This document shows, piece by piece, positions 1 to 7,874 of a stretch of DNA of 64,000 bases. A program made the translations under genes and the position numbers. Source of the DNA: Kitasatospora cinereorecta. GTDB taxonomy: Bacteria > Actinomycetota > Actinomycetes > Streptomycetales > Streptomycetaceae. The number at the start of each line of letters is the position of its first letter. Position 1 is the stretch's first letter. The stretch spans positions 152,001 through 216,000 of the forward strand of contig NZ_JAMZDX010000001.1 in assembly GCF_024172095.1 (NCBI RefSeq), read 5' to 3'. The notes below the pieces were generated by a model, which searched no databases, had not been told where the DNA came from, and was given only the letters and a program-made list of their open reading frames with translations.

Positions 1-138
1 CTCGCCGGAGTCCAGGAACACATCGCCGCAGAACAGGTCGTGGCGCAGGCTGCGGACCGGCGCGGAGCGGTAGTCCGTCTGCGGCGGGTCGGGGAAACGG
101 TTGGAGAGGGAGTAGCCGAGCTCGATCACACCGGACAT
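1..138 (-). CDS. Hypothetical protein, N-terminal 46 codons only
   Basis: An open frame runs from an ATG at 138 off the left edge without a stop. It encodes a peptide beginning MSGVIELGYSLSNRFPDPP and including RHDLFCGDVFLDS. Codon use is GC-rich in third positions, as in the neighbours. It is divergent from arfB, with 84 bp between the starts. I do not recognise a family from this fragment; no signal peptide or membrane segment is visible in the part seen. Confidence 0.6.
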   Translation of the reverse strand, partial: MSGVIELGYSLSNRFPDPPQTDYRSAPVRSLRHDLFCGDVFLDSGE

Positions 139-222
139 TGTCCCGGGTGGCGGGGGAAGCCGTGCGCCGGAAGTGCGATTAACCGCGTGACGGGGAGGTC
201 GGGCGGGCGGGATGATGGGCGC

Positions 223-654
223 ATGCCTGAGCCCATTCGCGTCCGCGGGTCTGTCGTCGTCCCCGACGCCGAGCTCGTCTGGCGCTTCTCCCGTTCCTCC
301 GGCCCCGGTGGCCAGCACGTCAACACCTCCGACACCCAGGTCGAGCTGCGGTACGACCTGGCCGCGTCCGAGGCACTGCCGCCGGTCTGGAAGGCGCGCG
401 CCCTCGAACGGCTCGCCGGGCGACTGGTCGACGGCCGCGTCCTGGTCGTCCGCGCCTCCGAGCACCGCTCGCAGTGGCGCAACCGCGAGGTCGCCGCGGC
501 GCGGCTCGCCTCGCTGCTCGGCGAGGCCACCGCCCCGCCGCCGAAGGCCCGGCGGGCCACCAAGCCGACCCGGGGCATGATCGAACGCCGCCTGGAGAAC
601 AAGCGGCACCGCGCGAGCCTCAAGGAAGGCCGCGGCCGCATCCGCCCGGAGTGA
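223..654 (+). CDS. arfB: Peptidyl-tRNA hydrolase ArfB (YaeJ/ICT1 type)
   Basis: This is a 143-residue stand-alone release-factor-like protein. Residues 27-31 are GPGGQ, carrying the GGQ motif that hydrolyses peptidyl-tRNA in class I release factors, followed by HVNTSDTQVEL as in the ArfB/ICT1 family. The stop-codon-recognition domains are absent. The C-terminal ~35 residues are strongly basic (KARRATKPTRG...RLENKRHR), matching the ArfB tail that inserts into the empty mRNA channel of stalled ribosomes. The expected role is rescue of non-stop ribosomes, independent of tmRNA. The ATG at 223 was chosen because it starts directly at the conserved domain; the frame is open upstream but without family similarity. 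It converges on the flavin reductase across a long inverted repeat. Confidence 0.93.
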   Translation: MPEPIRVRGSVVVPDAELVWRFSRSSGPGGQHVNTSDTQVELRYDLAASEALPPVWKARALERLAGRLVDGRVLVVRASEHRSQWRNREVAAARLASLLGEATAPPPKARRATKPTRGMIERRLENKRHRASLKEGRGRIRPE

Positions 655-659
655 CTCTT

Positions 660-771
660 CAGGGGCTCGGGGAACTGCGAGGCCGACCACGGGTGGGGCG
701 AGCCGGACCGACGGACGTACGGAAGCCTTCGGGCCCGTCCCTTCCGCCGCGCGCAGTTCCTCGCGCCCCTG
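660..771. terminator. Bidirectional terminator, 20-bp arms
   Basis: The arms at 660-679 and 752-771 are inverted repeats (18 of 20 positions pair) separated by a 72-bp loop. They lie between two convergent genes (stops at 654 and 782). The core, AGGGGC...GGAACTGCG, recurs in the longer element at 41716-41801, so it belongs to a dispersed terminator-like repeat family. Confidence 0.65.
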
Positions 772-781
772 TGGCGTCCCC

Positions 782-1318
782 TCAGCCCAGTTGGCGGTAG
801 GCGGAGCGGAAGTAGAGCAGGGGGCGTCCGGAGGGGTCGGGGACGGTGGCTTCGAGGACGCGGCCGAGGACGAGGGTGTGGTCGCCGGCGGGGATGCGCT
901 GTTCGGTGCGGCACTCGACGGTGGCGAGGGCGCCGTCGACGAGCGGGGCGCCGGAGTGGGGGCCGCGGTGGTGCGGGGTGTCGGCGAACAGCAGGCGGTC
1001 GCTGAGGCGCCCCTTCATGGCGAACCGGGAGGCGAGCGTCCGCTGCTGTTCGGCGAGCAGGGAGACGGCCCAGGTGTCGGTGCGGGCGAGCAGCTCGTCC
1101 ATCCGGGAGTCCTCACGGACGGAGATCAGCACCAGCGGCGGCTCCAGCGAGACCGACAGGAACGAGGTCGCGGTCATCCCGACGTCCTCGCCGTCCTCGG
1201 GGTCGTGGGCGGTCACCAGCGTCACCCCGGAGGCGAGCTGGGAGAGCGCGGCCCGGAACTCGTCGGGGCTCGCGGTGGGCGCGGCGGAGGGCTGTGGGGA
1301 GCTGTACACGTACCGCAC
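782..1318 (-). CDS. Flavin reductase family protein (FMN-binding split barrel)
   Basis: The 178-residue protein matches the flavin-reductase-like FMN-binding split-barrel family: FRAALSQLASGVTLVTA near the N-terminus, then GMTATSFLSVSLEPPLVLISV, which forms the flavin-binding strand region, and a C-terminal barrel half (GDHTLVLGRVLEA...PLLYFRSAYRQL). Such proteins reduce FMN or FAD with NAD(P)H, often for a two-component monooxygenase. No oxygenase is adjacent; an acyl-CoA-dehydrogenase-type monooxygenase candidate lies far away at 53.9-55.0 kb, so any pairing is speculative. The start is a GTG at 1318 with no clear ribosome-binding site, and an in-frame GTG four codons downstream is possible. 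Confidence 0.85.
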   Translation of the reverse strand: MRYVYSSPQPSAAPTASPDEFRAALSQLASGVTLVTAHDPEDGEDVGMTATSFLSVSLEPPLVLISVREDSRMDELLARTDTWAVSLLAEQQRTLASRFAMKGRLSDRLLFADTPHHRGPHSGAPLVDGALATVECRTEQRIPAGDHTLVLGRVLEATVPDPSGRPLLYFRSAYRQLG

Positions 1319-1664
1319 GGTAGTACCCGTGTCCGGTCACCGGTATCGGGCCCTGGTCGTAGGACCGGCTCGGCCGGTGGGCTGAGCCGGGCACGCGTCC
1401 GTGCGAGCTGACTCACTCTCAGGAGTGAGCGGGGCTTGAGAAGGTCGCTGGTCGGACCGACGTGAAGGTGGTCCGCTGTCAGGGATTGCCCTGGTTTCGG
1501 TAGGTTCTCCGGGATTGACTGGCGTGCACATTGTGTGATTTGAGTCACAGTGGCAGGCTATTGCTGACCGAGCGTGCCTATCGCAGTGCTCCCTGTGATT
1601 CAGTTCTTCTGGCAATCGGACGATAACCATCAAGACCTATCCGAAGCAGCCGGGGAGCCCCCGC
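1319..1664. other. Divergent promoter region of flavin reductase and cdgB
   Basis: The 346-bp gene-free stretch separates two divergent genes. It holds a 17-bp sequence at 1333-1349 that recurs almost exactly before otsB, and a perfect TGTGA-N6-TCACA inverted repeat at 1534-1549. No convincing sigma-factor box was recognised. Confidence 0.6.
1534..1549. promoter_or_regulatory. Crp-type binding site upstream of cdgB
   Basis: The 16 bp TGTGATTTGAGTCACA is a perfect 5-bp-arm inverted repeat. It fits both the classical CRP consensus (TGTGA-N6-TCACA) and the Streptomyces Crp motif GTG(N6)GNCAC. It is centred about 123 bp before the cdgB start. Regulation by Crp is inferred from the motif only. 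Confidence 0.55.
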
Positions 1665-3659
1665 ATGGAAGCCGAGTCGGAGCCCTACGTCCGCCTCGCG
1701 ACCCTCCGCACCTTGCACCGGGTCGTGGCGGACCTCAACGCTGCCCGGAGCCTGGCCGGCACCCTTCAGGCCGTGGTGGAAGGCGCCGTGCACGGGCTCG
1801 GGTTCGACGCGGCGGCGGTGAGTCTGGTCCGGCCGGACGGCGACCTGGTGATCGCGGCGGTCTGGGAGATCGAGGAGAGCGCCTTCGGCGGCCCGGCCGT
1901 CCTGCTCGGCCAGGTGGGCTCGCGCGAGTCGTGGGAGCGGATGCTGGGCGTCGCCGACCACTGGGGCACGCTGCGCTTCCTGCCGTTCGACCGGGGTTGG
2001 GCGGTCGGCACCGACATCCCCAGCTGGACCGGGGACGGTCCGCTGCCGGTGTACTCCAACGACTGGCACCCGCGGGACATCCTGCTCGCCCCGATGTACA
2101 GCGCCGGCGGCGACCTGCTCGGTGTGCTGTCGGTGGACCGGCCGCGCAGCGGCAAGCGGCCCGGCGCGTGGACCCGCGAGGCGCTGGAGATGTTCTCCCT
2201 CCAGGCGTCCATCGCCATCGGCAACGCCCGGCTGCGGGCCGAGATGCAGCGGGCGCTGGCCCGGCTGGAGAAGGAGCAGCAGGCGCTGCGGGCGAGCGAG
2301 GAGAGCTTCCGGCAGGCGTTCGAGTACGCGCCCAGCGGGATGGCCATCACCGAACTGCACGGCGACGCGATGGGGCAGCTGACCCGGGTCAACGACGCGC
2401 TCTGCCGGCTGCTCGGGCGGCCCCGGGCGACGCTGCGCCAGCAGCGCTTCGCCGACCTGGTCCACCCCGAGGACCTCGAACTGCTGCGCCGCACCAGCGC
2501 CGAGGGCGGCCGGGCCGAGCTGCGGCTGTCCCGCCGGGACGGCGGCTACCAGTGGGTCTGCCTGCGCAACTCGGTGGTCGCCGACGCCACCGAGGGGCCG
2601 AGCTTCCTGCTCACCCACGTCGAGGACATCGAGGACCGCAAGCGCCACGAGCTCCAACTCGCCCACCGGGCCAGCCACGACGCGCTCACCGGCCTGCCGA
2701 ACGGCGCCGAGCTGCGCGCCCGGCTGGGCCGGCGGCTGTGCAACCTGCCGCAGCCGGTGGGCGGTTCGCTGGTGCCGGGCGAGCGCGCCGCGGCGGCGTA
2801 CGCCGACCACGGGGAGCCGGCCTACGTCGGCCAGGTCTTCCCGGGCGGGCCGTACGGCTCGTACGGCCCGGACGCCTCGTGGGGCGACCCGTCCCGCGGC
2901 GACACCCACGGCGAGGGGCGATACCGCGAGGGCCCGTACGGCGAGCTCCCGTACGGCGAGCTCCCCTACGGCGGCGACGGGCCGTTCGACCCGGACGGCT
3001 CGTACAGCGCGCACAGCGCCCACGACGGGCTCGGCGCCCCCGGGCCCCTGGTGCACGGCTACGCCGTCCCGGACGGGGCGCTGGAGCGCGACCGCGAGGC
3101 GTTCGCGGCCGGCCACGTGCTCCGCTACAGCGGCGCCCCCGCCGACCATGTGCACGCGGTGGTCCCGGCCGACCCGGCGCAGGGCGAGCTGTGGGGCCAG
3201 ACCCGGCGCGGGAGCAGTGCGCCCGCACCGGCCGACAAGGGCCTCGCGGTGCTCTTCTGCGACCTGGACGGCTTCAAGTCGGTCAACGACCGGTTCGGGC
3301 ACAACGCCGGCGACGCGGTGCTGATCGAGGTCGCCCGGCGGCTCCAGCAGGTCGTCCGGGAGGGCGACACGGTCGCCCGGATGGGCGGCGACGAGTTCGT
3401 GGTGCTGGCCGACGGCATCGGCCGCGAGGAGGCCAAGGACCTGGCCGGCCGGCTGCGCAACGCGATCATCCCGCCGATGCGGATCGACAACCGGGCCATG
3501 CGGGTCGGGGTGAGCCTGGGCATCGGCTGGGCGGGCTGCGGGATGAGCATCGACGAGGTGCTGCACGCGGCCGATGAGCGTATGTACGACGAGAAGCGGG
3601 CGCGTGGAGGCTCCGTGAGGGGCGCGCGCGGAGAGCGTTCACACCGCCGAGCGGGCTAA
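1665..3659 (+). CDS. cdgB: Diguanylate cyclase, GAF-PAS-GGDEF (CdgB-like)
   Basis: The 664-residue cytosolic sensor synthesises cyclic di-GMP from two GTP. The order is a GAF domain (about residues 20-190), a short coiled coil (ARLEKEQQALRASEESF), PAS (about 207-330) and GGDEF. The active-site loop RMGGDEF is intact (GGDEF at 574-578), and an RxxD product-inhibition site (REGD) lies five residues before it. The beginning, MEAESEPYVRLATLRTLH, and the gene neighbourhood match streptomycete CdgB, which acts in BldD-linked developmental control. Odd feature: the start of the cyclase domain (HDALTGLPN, about 338) and its first core strand (LAVLFCDLDGFK, about 527) are separated by roughly 170 residues of Gly/Pro/Tyr-rich sequence, including tandem PYGEL repeats. 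No EAL domain is present. Confidence 0.93.
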   Translation: MEAESEPYVRLATLRTLHRVVADLNAARSLAGTLQAVVEGAVHGLGFDAAAVSLVRPDGDLVIAAVWEIEESAFGGPAVLLGQVGSRESWERMLGVADHWGTLRFLPFDRGWAVGTDIPSWTGDGPLPVYSNDWHPRDILLAPMYSAGGDLLGVLSVDRPRSGKRPGAWTREALEMFSLQASIAIGNARLRAEMQRALARLEKEQQALRASEESFRQAFEYAPSGMAITELHGDAMGQLTRVNDALCRLLGRPRATLRQQRFADLVHPEDLELLRRTSAEGGRAELRLSRRDGGYQWVCLRNSVVADATEGPSFLLTHVEDIEDRKRHELQLAHRASHDALTGLPNGAELRARLGRRLCNLPQPVGGSLVPGERAAAAYADHGEPAYVGQVFPGGPYGSYGPDASWGDPSRGDTHGEGRYREGPYGELPYGELPYGGDGPFDPDGSYSAHSAHDGLGAPGPLVHGYAVPDGALERDREAFAAGHVLRYSGAPADHVHAVVPADPAQGELWGQTRRGSSAPAPADKGLAVLFCDLDGFKSVNDRFGHNAGDAVLIEVARRLQQVVREGDTVARMGGDEFVVLADGIGREEAKDLAGRLRNAIIPPMRIDNRAMRVGVSLGIGWAGCGMSIDEVLHAADERMYDEKRARGGSVRGARGERSHRRAG

Positions 3660-3743
3660 GACCGGCGCATACCGGCTTTTTCGGTCTCCGGCGACGGCAG
3701 GTAGGGTTCCCGAGTACGAGCGTCCAGGACTGGGGAGTTGACC

Positions 3744-4661
3744 GTGACCACGGCCGGCAGCAACGACGCGCCCGAGAGCGGCGCGGGCGACGAGGACCCC
3801 TTCGCCTACCTGTACCGTCCTGCGGACGGCGAGGCGGCACCCGCTGACCGGCCGCGCAGCTCCTACAACCGCCCGATGGAGGTCGGCCGGGCCAGCTACG
3901 GTGCGCCGGCCGCCCCGCAGCACCCGTACGGCCGCCCGGTGGCCGCCGCGTCGGACGCGCCCACCACGGCCGTCCCGCAGCAGTCCCGCTACGCCGAGCG
4001 CTCCCGGCCGCAGCCCGGCGAGGACCGGCCCGGCGGCGGGCGCGGCAAGGCGGCGGTGATCGGCGCGGTTGCCGTGGTCGCGGCGATCGCCGTCGGTGCG
4101 GGCATCGCGCTGTCCACCGGCGACCCGGACGGCAAGCCCTCCGCGAACGCCGGCCACTCCAGCGCCCCGGCGCAGCCCAGCAGCGCCGCCCCGGCGTCGC
4201 CGTCCGCCCCGGCCTCGGCCGCCGCGGGCACCGACCCGGTCGCCGACGCCTCCAAGCTGCAGGCCCAGGGCGCGACGCCGGCCAACGCGGTGAAGGGCGC
4301 GATCTCCGCGGACGGCGGCTACCTGTCGCTCCTGCCCGGCTCCTCGGTGACCTGGACGGTCTCGGTGCCGACGGCCGGGCAGTACAAGTTCTGGCTGCAC
4401 TTCAACAACACCGGCGGCGACCTGCCGGCGGCGGTGTCCGTCAACGGCCAGGACCGCGAGGGCGGTGTCACCTTCAAGAACTACTCGAAGGGCAACACCG
4501 ACCCCGGCCAGGCCTGGTACAACACCAACATATGGCCGCAGCTGCAGGCGGGGACGAACACCCTCACGGTGTCCGTGCCCGCCGGGAGCAGCGGCGGTGT
4601 CCTGCTCGACCAGGTGGCGCTGACCGCCATGTCCGTGGGCACCTACCCCGGCGGTCATTGA
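3744..4661 (+). CDS. Membrane-anchored carbohydrate-binding-type protein
   Basis: The product of about 305 residues has a Pro/Arg/Tyr-rich cytoplasmic N-terminus (about 100 residues), one membrane span (KAAVIGAVAVVAAIAVGAGIA), an Ala/Ser/Pro linker and an extracellular beta-rich domain. That domain (SVTWTVSVPTAGQYKFWLHFNN...LLDQVALT) resembles CBM6/CBM35 jelly rolls, which bind glycans. No catalytic domain is present, so it may be a surface lectin or cell-wall-binding protein. GTG at 3744 is preferred because GGGGAG at 3732-3737 gives good spacing; the in-frame TTG at 3738 directly abuts that sequence. It follows cdgB by 84 bp and converges on the aldolase gene. Confidence 0.78.
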   Translation: MTTAGSNDAPESGAGDEDPFAYLYRPADGEAAPADRPRSSYNRPMEVGRASYGAPAAPQHPYGRPVAAASDAPTTAVPQQSRYAERSRPQPGEDRPGGGRGKAAVIGAVAVVAAIAVGAGIALSTGDPDGKPSANAGHSSAPAQPSSAAPASPSAPASAAAGTDPVADASKLQAQGATPANAVKGAISADGGYLSLLPGSSVTWTVSVPTAGQYKFWLHFNNTGGDLPAAVSVNGQDREGGVTFKNYSKGNTDPGQAWYNTNIWPQLQAGTNTLTVSVPAGSSGGVLLDQVALTAMSVGTYPGGH

Positions 4662-4691
4662 CCCCAGGGTCGGTCGGCCCTGCCGGGCCGG

Positions 4692-5555
4692 TCAGCCCTG
4701 CCCGCCGCCCGCGACCACGCGGGCCAGGTGGGCGACGGTCTGCGCCATGGCGGTGCGGGCCGGATCCAGGTACTTCCGGGGATCGGTGACGGCCGGGTTC
4801 TCGGCCAGGTGCGCGCGGACGGCCGGGGTGAACGCCAGGTTGAGCGCCGTGCCGATGTTGATCTTCACCATGCCGGCGGCCACCGCGCCCCGCAGCTCCG
4901 CGTCGGGCACGCCGGAGCTGCCGTGCAGCACCAGCGGGACGGGCACGGCGGCGGCCAGCCGACCGATCAGGCCGTGGTCGAGCGCGGCGGTCCGGGTGGT
5001 CATCGCGTGCGAGGAGCCGACCGCGACCGCGAGCGCGTCCACGCCGGTGTCGGCGACGTAGCCGGCGGCCTCGGCCGGGTCGGTCCGGGCGCCCGGGGCG
5101 TGGGCGGACAGCGGCGCCTCGCCGTCCTTGCCGCCGACCCGGCCGAGTTCCGCCTCCAGGTACAGGCCGTGCCGGTGCGCCCAGGCCGCGGCCTCGGCGG
5201 TGGCCTTGACGTTCTCGTCGTGGGGCAGGTGGGAGGCGTCGAACATCGCCGAGGAGAACCCGGCACCGGGCGCGGCCCGCAGCAGGTCGGCGTCCTCGAC
5301 GTGGTCCAGGTGGAGCGAGACGGCGACCCGGGCCGCGGCCGCGACCTCGGCGCAGGCGCGGGCCAGTGGCAGCAGCCGTCCGCCGTGGAAGCCCACCGCG
5401 TTCTGGCTGATCTGGAGGATCACCGGGGTGTCGGCGGTCTCGGCGCCGGCCGCGATGGCCTCGGCGTGCTCCAGGGTGATGACGTTGAAGGCGGGCAGGC
5501 CGCGGCGGTCGGCGACGGCGGCGGCGAGCAGGTCGGACGTACGGGCGAGAGGCAT
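4692..5555 (-). CDS. Class II fructose/tagatose-bisphosphate aldolase (KbaY/GatY-like)
   Basis: The 287-residue zinc-dependent aldolase carries LPAFNVITLEHAEAI at the N-terminus, the metal-site segment SLHLDHVEDADLL, the acidic EAELGRVGGKDGE, the second metal/substrate segment VLHGSSGVPD and the phosphate-binding MVKINIGTALN. The size and GGKDGE loop fit ketose-bisphosphate aldolases of the GatY/KbaY/FbaA group, which split fructose- or tagatose-1,6-bisphosphate to DHAP and glyceraldehyde-3-phosphate. It is the last gene of nagK-nagA-aldolase, 83 bp after nagA, with a strong inverted repeat in the gap. Context suggests amino-sugar (GlcNAc or GalNAc) breakdown. Which bisphosphate it prefers cannot be told from sequence. 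Confidence 0.87.
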   Translation of the reverse strand: MPLARTSDLLAAAVADRRGLPAFNVITLEHAEAIAAGAETADTPVILQISQNAVGFHGGRLLPLARACAEVAAAARVAVSLHLDHVEDADLLRAAPGAGFSSAMFDASHLPHDENVKATAEAAAWAHRHGLYLEAELGRVGGKDGEAPLSAHAPGARTDPAEAAGYVADTGVDALAVAVGSSHAMTTRTAALDHGLIGRLAAAVPVPLVLHGSSGVPDAELRGAVAAGMVKINIGTALNLAFTPAVRAHLAENPAVTDPRKYLDPARTAMAQTVAHLARVVAGGGQG

Positions 5556-5566
5556 GGGTGTCCCAG

Positions 5567-5611
5567 GGGAGGTGAGTAGCGGGGCGCAGGGGATTCCGCT
5601 GCTCACCTCCC
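5567..5611 (-). promoter_or_regulatory. Stem-loop between nagA and the aldolase
   Basis: The inverted repeat has 16-bp arms at 5567-5582 and 5596-5611, one mismatch and a 13-bp loop. It lies 11 bp before the aldolase ATG and contains the only purine-rich sequences near that start. It could be an attenuator, an RNA-processing or stabilising hairpin that sets expression relative to nagA, or an operator. No U-tract follows. Confidence 0.55.
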
Positions 5612-5638
5612 GCCGGGACGGGTGCCCGGTGCGGGGTC

Positions 5639-6808
5639 TCAGCCCGCGTGGGCCTTGGTGAGGCGGTCCGCGCCGACGATCCACTCGCCGCGGCGCATCA
5701 CCGCGACGAGGTCGAAATCGGGGTCGAGCACGACGAGGTCGGCGTTCTTGCCTGCCTCCAGGGAGCCGATCGAGTCCGCCAGGCCGAGCAGCCGGGCCGG
5801 AACGGTGGACAGGGAGGTGACCGCCTGGTTCAGCGAGAGGCCGAGGACGGTGACGGCGCGCTTGAACGAGACGTCCAGGGTGAGGGTGGAGCCGGCGATG
5901 GAGCCGCCCTCGACCAGCCGGGCGACGCCGTTCTCGACCCGGACCTGCAGCGGGCCGAGCGGGTAGAGCCCGTCGCCCATGCCGGCCGCGCCCATGGCGT
6001 CGGTGATCAGCGCGACCCGCTCGGCGCCGGCCGTGCCGTACGCCAGGTCGAGCACCGAGGGGTGCAGGTGGATGCCGTCGTTGATCAGTTCGACGGTGAC
6101 CCGTTCGTCCTCCAGCAGGGCGACGATCGGGCCGGGGGCGCGGTGCTGGATGCCCGGCATCGCGTTGAACAGGTGGGTGGCGACGGTGGCGCCGGCCTCG
6201 ACCGCCTCCAGCGTCGTGGCGTAGTCGGCGTCGGTGTGGCCGACCGCCGCGATCACGCCGAGGTCGGCGAGCATCCGGACCGACTCCAGGCCGCCGGGCA
6301 GCTCGGGCGCGAGGGTGACCATGCGGGCCCGGCCGCGGGCGGCGTCGACCAGCTTGCGCACCAGCGCCGGGTCCGGGTCGCGCAGCAGGTCGGGGCGGTG
6401 GGCGCCGCACCGGTTGTTCGAGATGAACGGGCCCTCGAAGTGGACGCCGGCCAGCACCCCGTCCTCGACCAGTTCGGAGAGGACGGCGGCCTGCCGGCAG
6501 ACCTCGTCGATCTCCCCGGTGACGGTGGAGGCGACCGTGGTGGTGGTGCCGTGCTCCAGGTGGGTCCGCGCGGCCCGCAGCGCCTCCTCGGCCACGCCGG
6601 AGGCGTACGAGGCGCCGCCGCCGCCGTGCACGTGCAGGTCGACGAAGCCCGGGACGACGGTGTGTCCGGCGAGGTCGAGGTCGCCCGGCTCGGCGTCCCC
6701 GCCGAGGGCCGCGATGCGGGTGCCCTCGATCGTGAGCCGGCCCCGGTCGACGACGCCGCCCGGCAGCACCAGTCGGGCTCCGGCGAGGGCAATGCGGTCC
6801 GCGGTCAC
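5639..6808 (-). CDS. nagA: N-acetylglucosamine-6-phosphate deacetylase
   Basis: The 389-residue amidohydrolase converts GlcNAc-6-phosphate to glucosamine-6-phosphate and acetate. The metal-binding VDLHVHGGGG motif follows VVPGF, the catalytic core includes HFEGPFISN, AAVGHTDAD and ATHLFNAMPGIQHRAPG, and ITDAMGAAG provides the late aspartate. The C-terminal segment (LGLADSIGSLEAGKNADLVVLD) is typical of the small beta domain. The GTG start overlaps the nagK stop by 4 bp (GTGA), so the pair is translationally coupled. The nagKA order is conserved in streptomycetes, where both are DasR-controlled and feed GlcNAc from chitin and cell wall into glycolysis. Confidence 0.95.
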   Translation of the reverse strand: MTADRIALAGARLVLPGGVVDRGRLTIEGTRIAALGGDAEPGDLDLAGHTVVPGFVDLHVHGGGGASYASGVAEEALRAARTHLEHGTTTTVASTVTGEIDEVCRQAAVLSELVEDGVLAGVHFEGPFISNNRCGAHRPDLLRDPDPALVRKLVDAARGRARMVTLAPELPGGLESVRMLADLGVIAAVGHTDADYATTLEAVEAGATVATHLFNAMPGIQHRAPGPIVALLEDERVTVELINDGIHLHPSVLDLAYGTAGAERVALITDAMGAAGMGDGLYPLGPLQVRVENGVARLVEGGSIAGSTLTLDVSFKRAVTVLGLSLNQAVTSLSTVPARLLGLADSIGSLEAGKNADLVVLDPDFDLVAVMRRGEWIVGADRLTKAHAG

Positions 6809-7737
6809 GCGGTCACCTCCATGGAGAGCAGATCCCAGGCGAGCAGGCCCGCGCCCAGGGATGCGGCCGTGTCTTTGAGCATCGCCGGTACGACCTTCGG
6901 GGGCATCTGGAAGGTCAGGCGCTCGGAAACCGCGGCGCGCAGGGGCGTAAAGAGCGTGTCACCGGCCTCCGCCAGGCCGCCGCCGACGATCACCGTCGAC
7001 GGGTCGAGCAGGCTCTGGGCCAGCACGATCCCGTCGGCGAGCGCCTCGACGGCGGTCCGCCAGATTCCGACGGCGCGCGGGTCGCCGGCCTCGACCGCCG
7101 CGGCGCAGGCCGCGGCGTCGGCGTCCGGGTCGCCGACCGCCTCGGCCCAGGCCCGGGAGACCGCGGAGGCCGAGGCCAGGGTCTCCAGGCAGCCGAGGGC
7201 GCCGCAGCCGCACTTCGGTCCGCCGGGGCGGACCACCACGTGGCCGATCTCGCCGCCGTAGCCGTGGGCGCCCGCCTCGATCCGTCCGTCGATGCCGATG
7301 GCGCCGGCGATGCCGGTGCCCAGCGCGATGAACAGGAAGCGGTCGACCCCGCGGCCGGCGCCGATCCGGCCCTCGGCCAGTCCGCCGGAGCGGACGTCGT
7401 GGCCGAGCGCCACCGGCAGGCCGCCGAGCCGCTCGCCGAGCAGCTTGCGCATCGGCAGGTCCCGCCAGCCGAGGTTGGCGGAGAAGACCGCGATCCCGTT
7501 CTTCTCGTCGATCGTCCCCGGCACGGCCACGCCCGCGGCGAGCGGGGCGCGGCCGAACCGGGCGCGGCCCTCGTCCGCCAGGTCGGCGGCGAAGTCGAGG
7601 ATGGTGGCGACGACGGCATCCGTGCCGTGCTCCCGCCCGGTCGGTCGGCGTGCTTCGTACAGCACGGAGCCGTCCTGGGCGACCAGCGCGGCCTTCATGC
7701 CGGTGCCGCCTACATCGAGTGCGATGACGTGCTTCAC
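6805..7737 (-). CDS. nagK: ROK-family N-acetylglucosamine kinase
   Basis: The 310-residue ROK kinase has the N-terminal phosphate-binding LDVGGTGMKAALV, the second ATP-site segment FIALGTGIAGAIGIDG, a glycine-rich GYGGEIGHVVV and the ROK zinc signature CGCGALGCLET. It phosphorylates GlcNAc at O-6 using ATP; the product is the substrate of the overlapping nagA. The start is a GTG at 7737. Two DasR-box-like sequences lie 29-66 bp upstream, so repression by the GlcN-6-P-sensing regulator DasR is likely. Glucokinase activity is an alternative for ROK proteins, but the coupling to nagA makes GlcNAc the best substrate. Confidence 0.93.
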   Translation of the reverse strand: MKHVIALDVGGTGMKAALVAQDGSVLYEARRPTGREHGTDAVVATILDFAADLADEGRARFGRAPLAAGVAVPGTIDEKNGIAVFSANLGWRDLPMRKLLGERLGGLPVALGHDVRSGGLAEGRIGAGRGVDRFLFIALGTGIAGAIGIDGRIEAGAHGYGGEIGHVVVRPGGPKCGCGALGCLETLASASAVSRAWAEAVGDPDADAAACAAAVEAGDPRAVGIWRTAVEALADGIVLAQSLLDPSTVIVGGGLAEAGDTLFTPLRAAVSERLTFQMPPKVVPAMLKDTAASLGAGLLAWDLLSMEVTA

Positions 7738-7765
7738 GGGGGACAGTTTCCCTTGGCCGGGTCGG

Positions 7766-7803
7766 AGAGGTCTAGTCCAGTTGCTCGATTGGTCTGGTCC
7801 ATG
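7766..7803. promoter_or_regulatory. Two DasR-responsive-element-like (dre) sites before nagK
   Basis: Site 1 (7766-7781, AGAGGTCTAGTCCAGT) matches the 16-bp dre consensus ACTGGTCTAGACCAGT at 13 positions. Site 2 (7788-7803, ATTGGTCTGGTCCATG) matches at 11. They are 22 bp apart, about two helical turns, on the upstream side of nagKA. DasR is the known GntR-family repressor of nag and chitin genes. Binding here is inferred. Confidence 0.72.
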
Positions 7804-7874
7804 GAGGGTGAGGTTTGTCGTGTTCGGGGTACTCCAGGGTGGTTTGCGTCTCCGAGAATAGGCTCGGAACGGGG

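Noticed and set aside
1319..1664. BldD box upstream of cdgB
   Set aside because: BldD control of cdgB is known in streptomycetes, but I found no good palindromic match; a numerical motif scan would be needed.
1578..3566. 662-codon open frame opposite cdgB
   Set aside because: It has low-complexity composition, no start context and no domain; cdgB is clearly real on the other strand.
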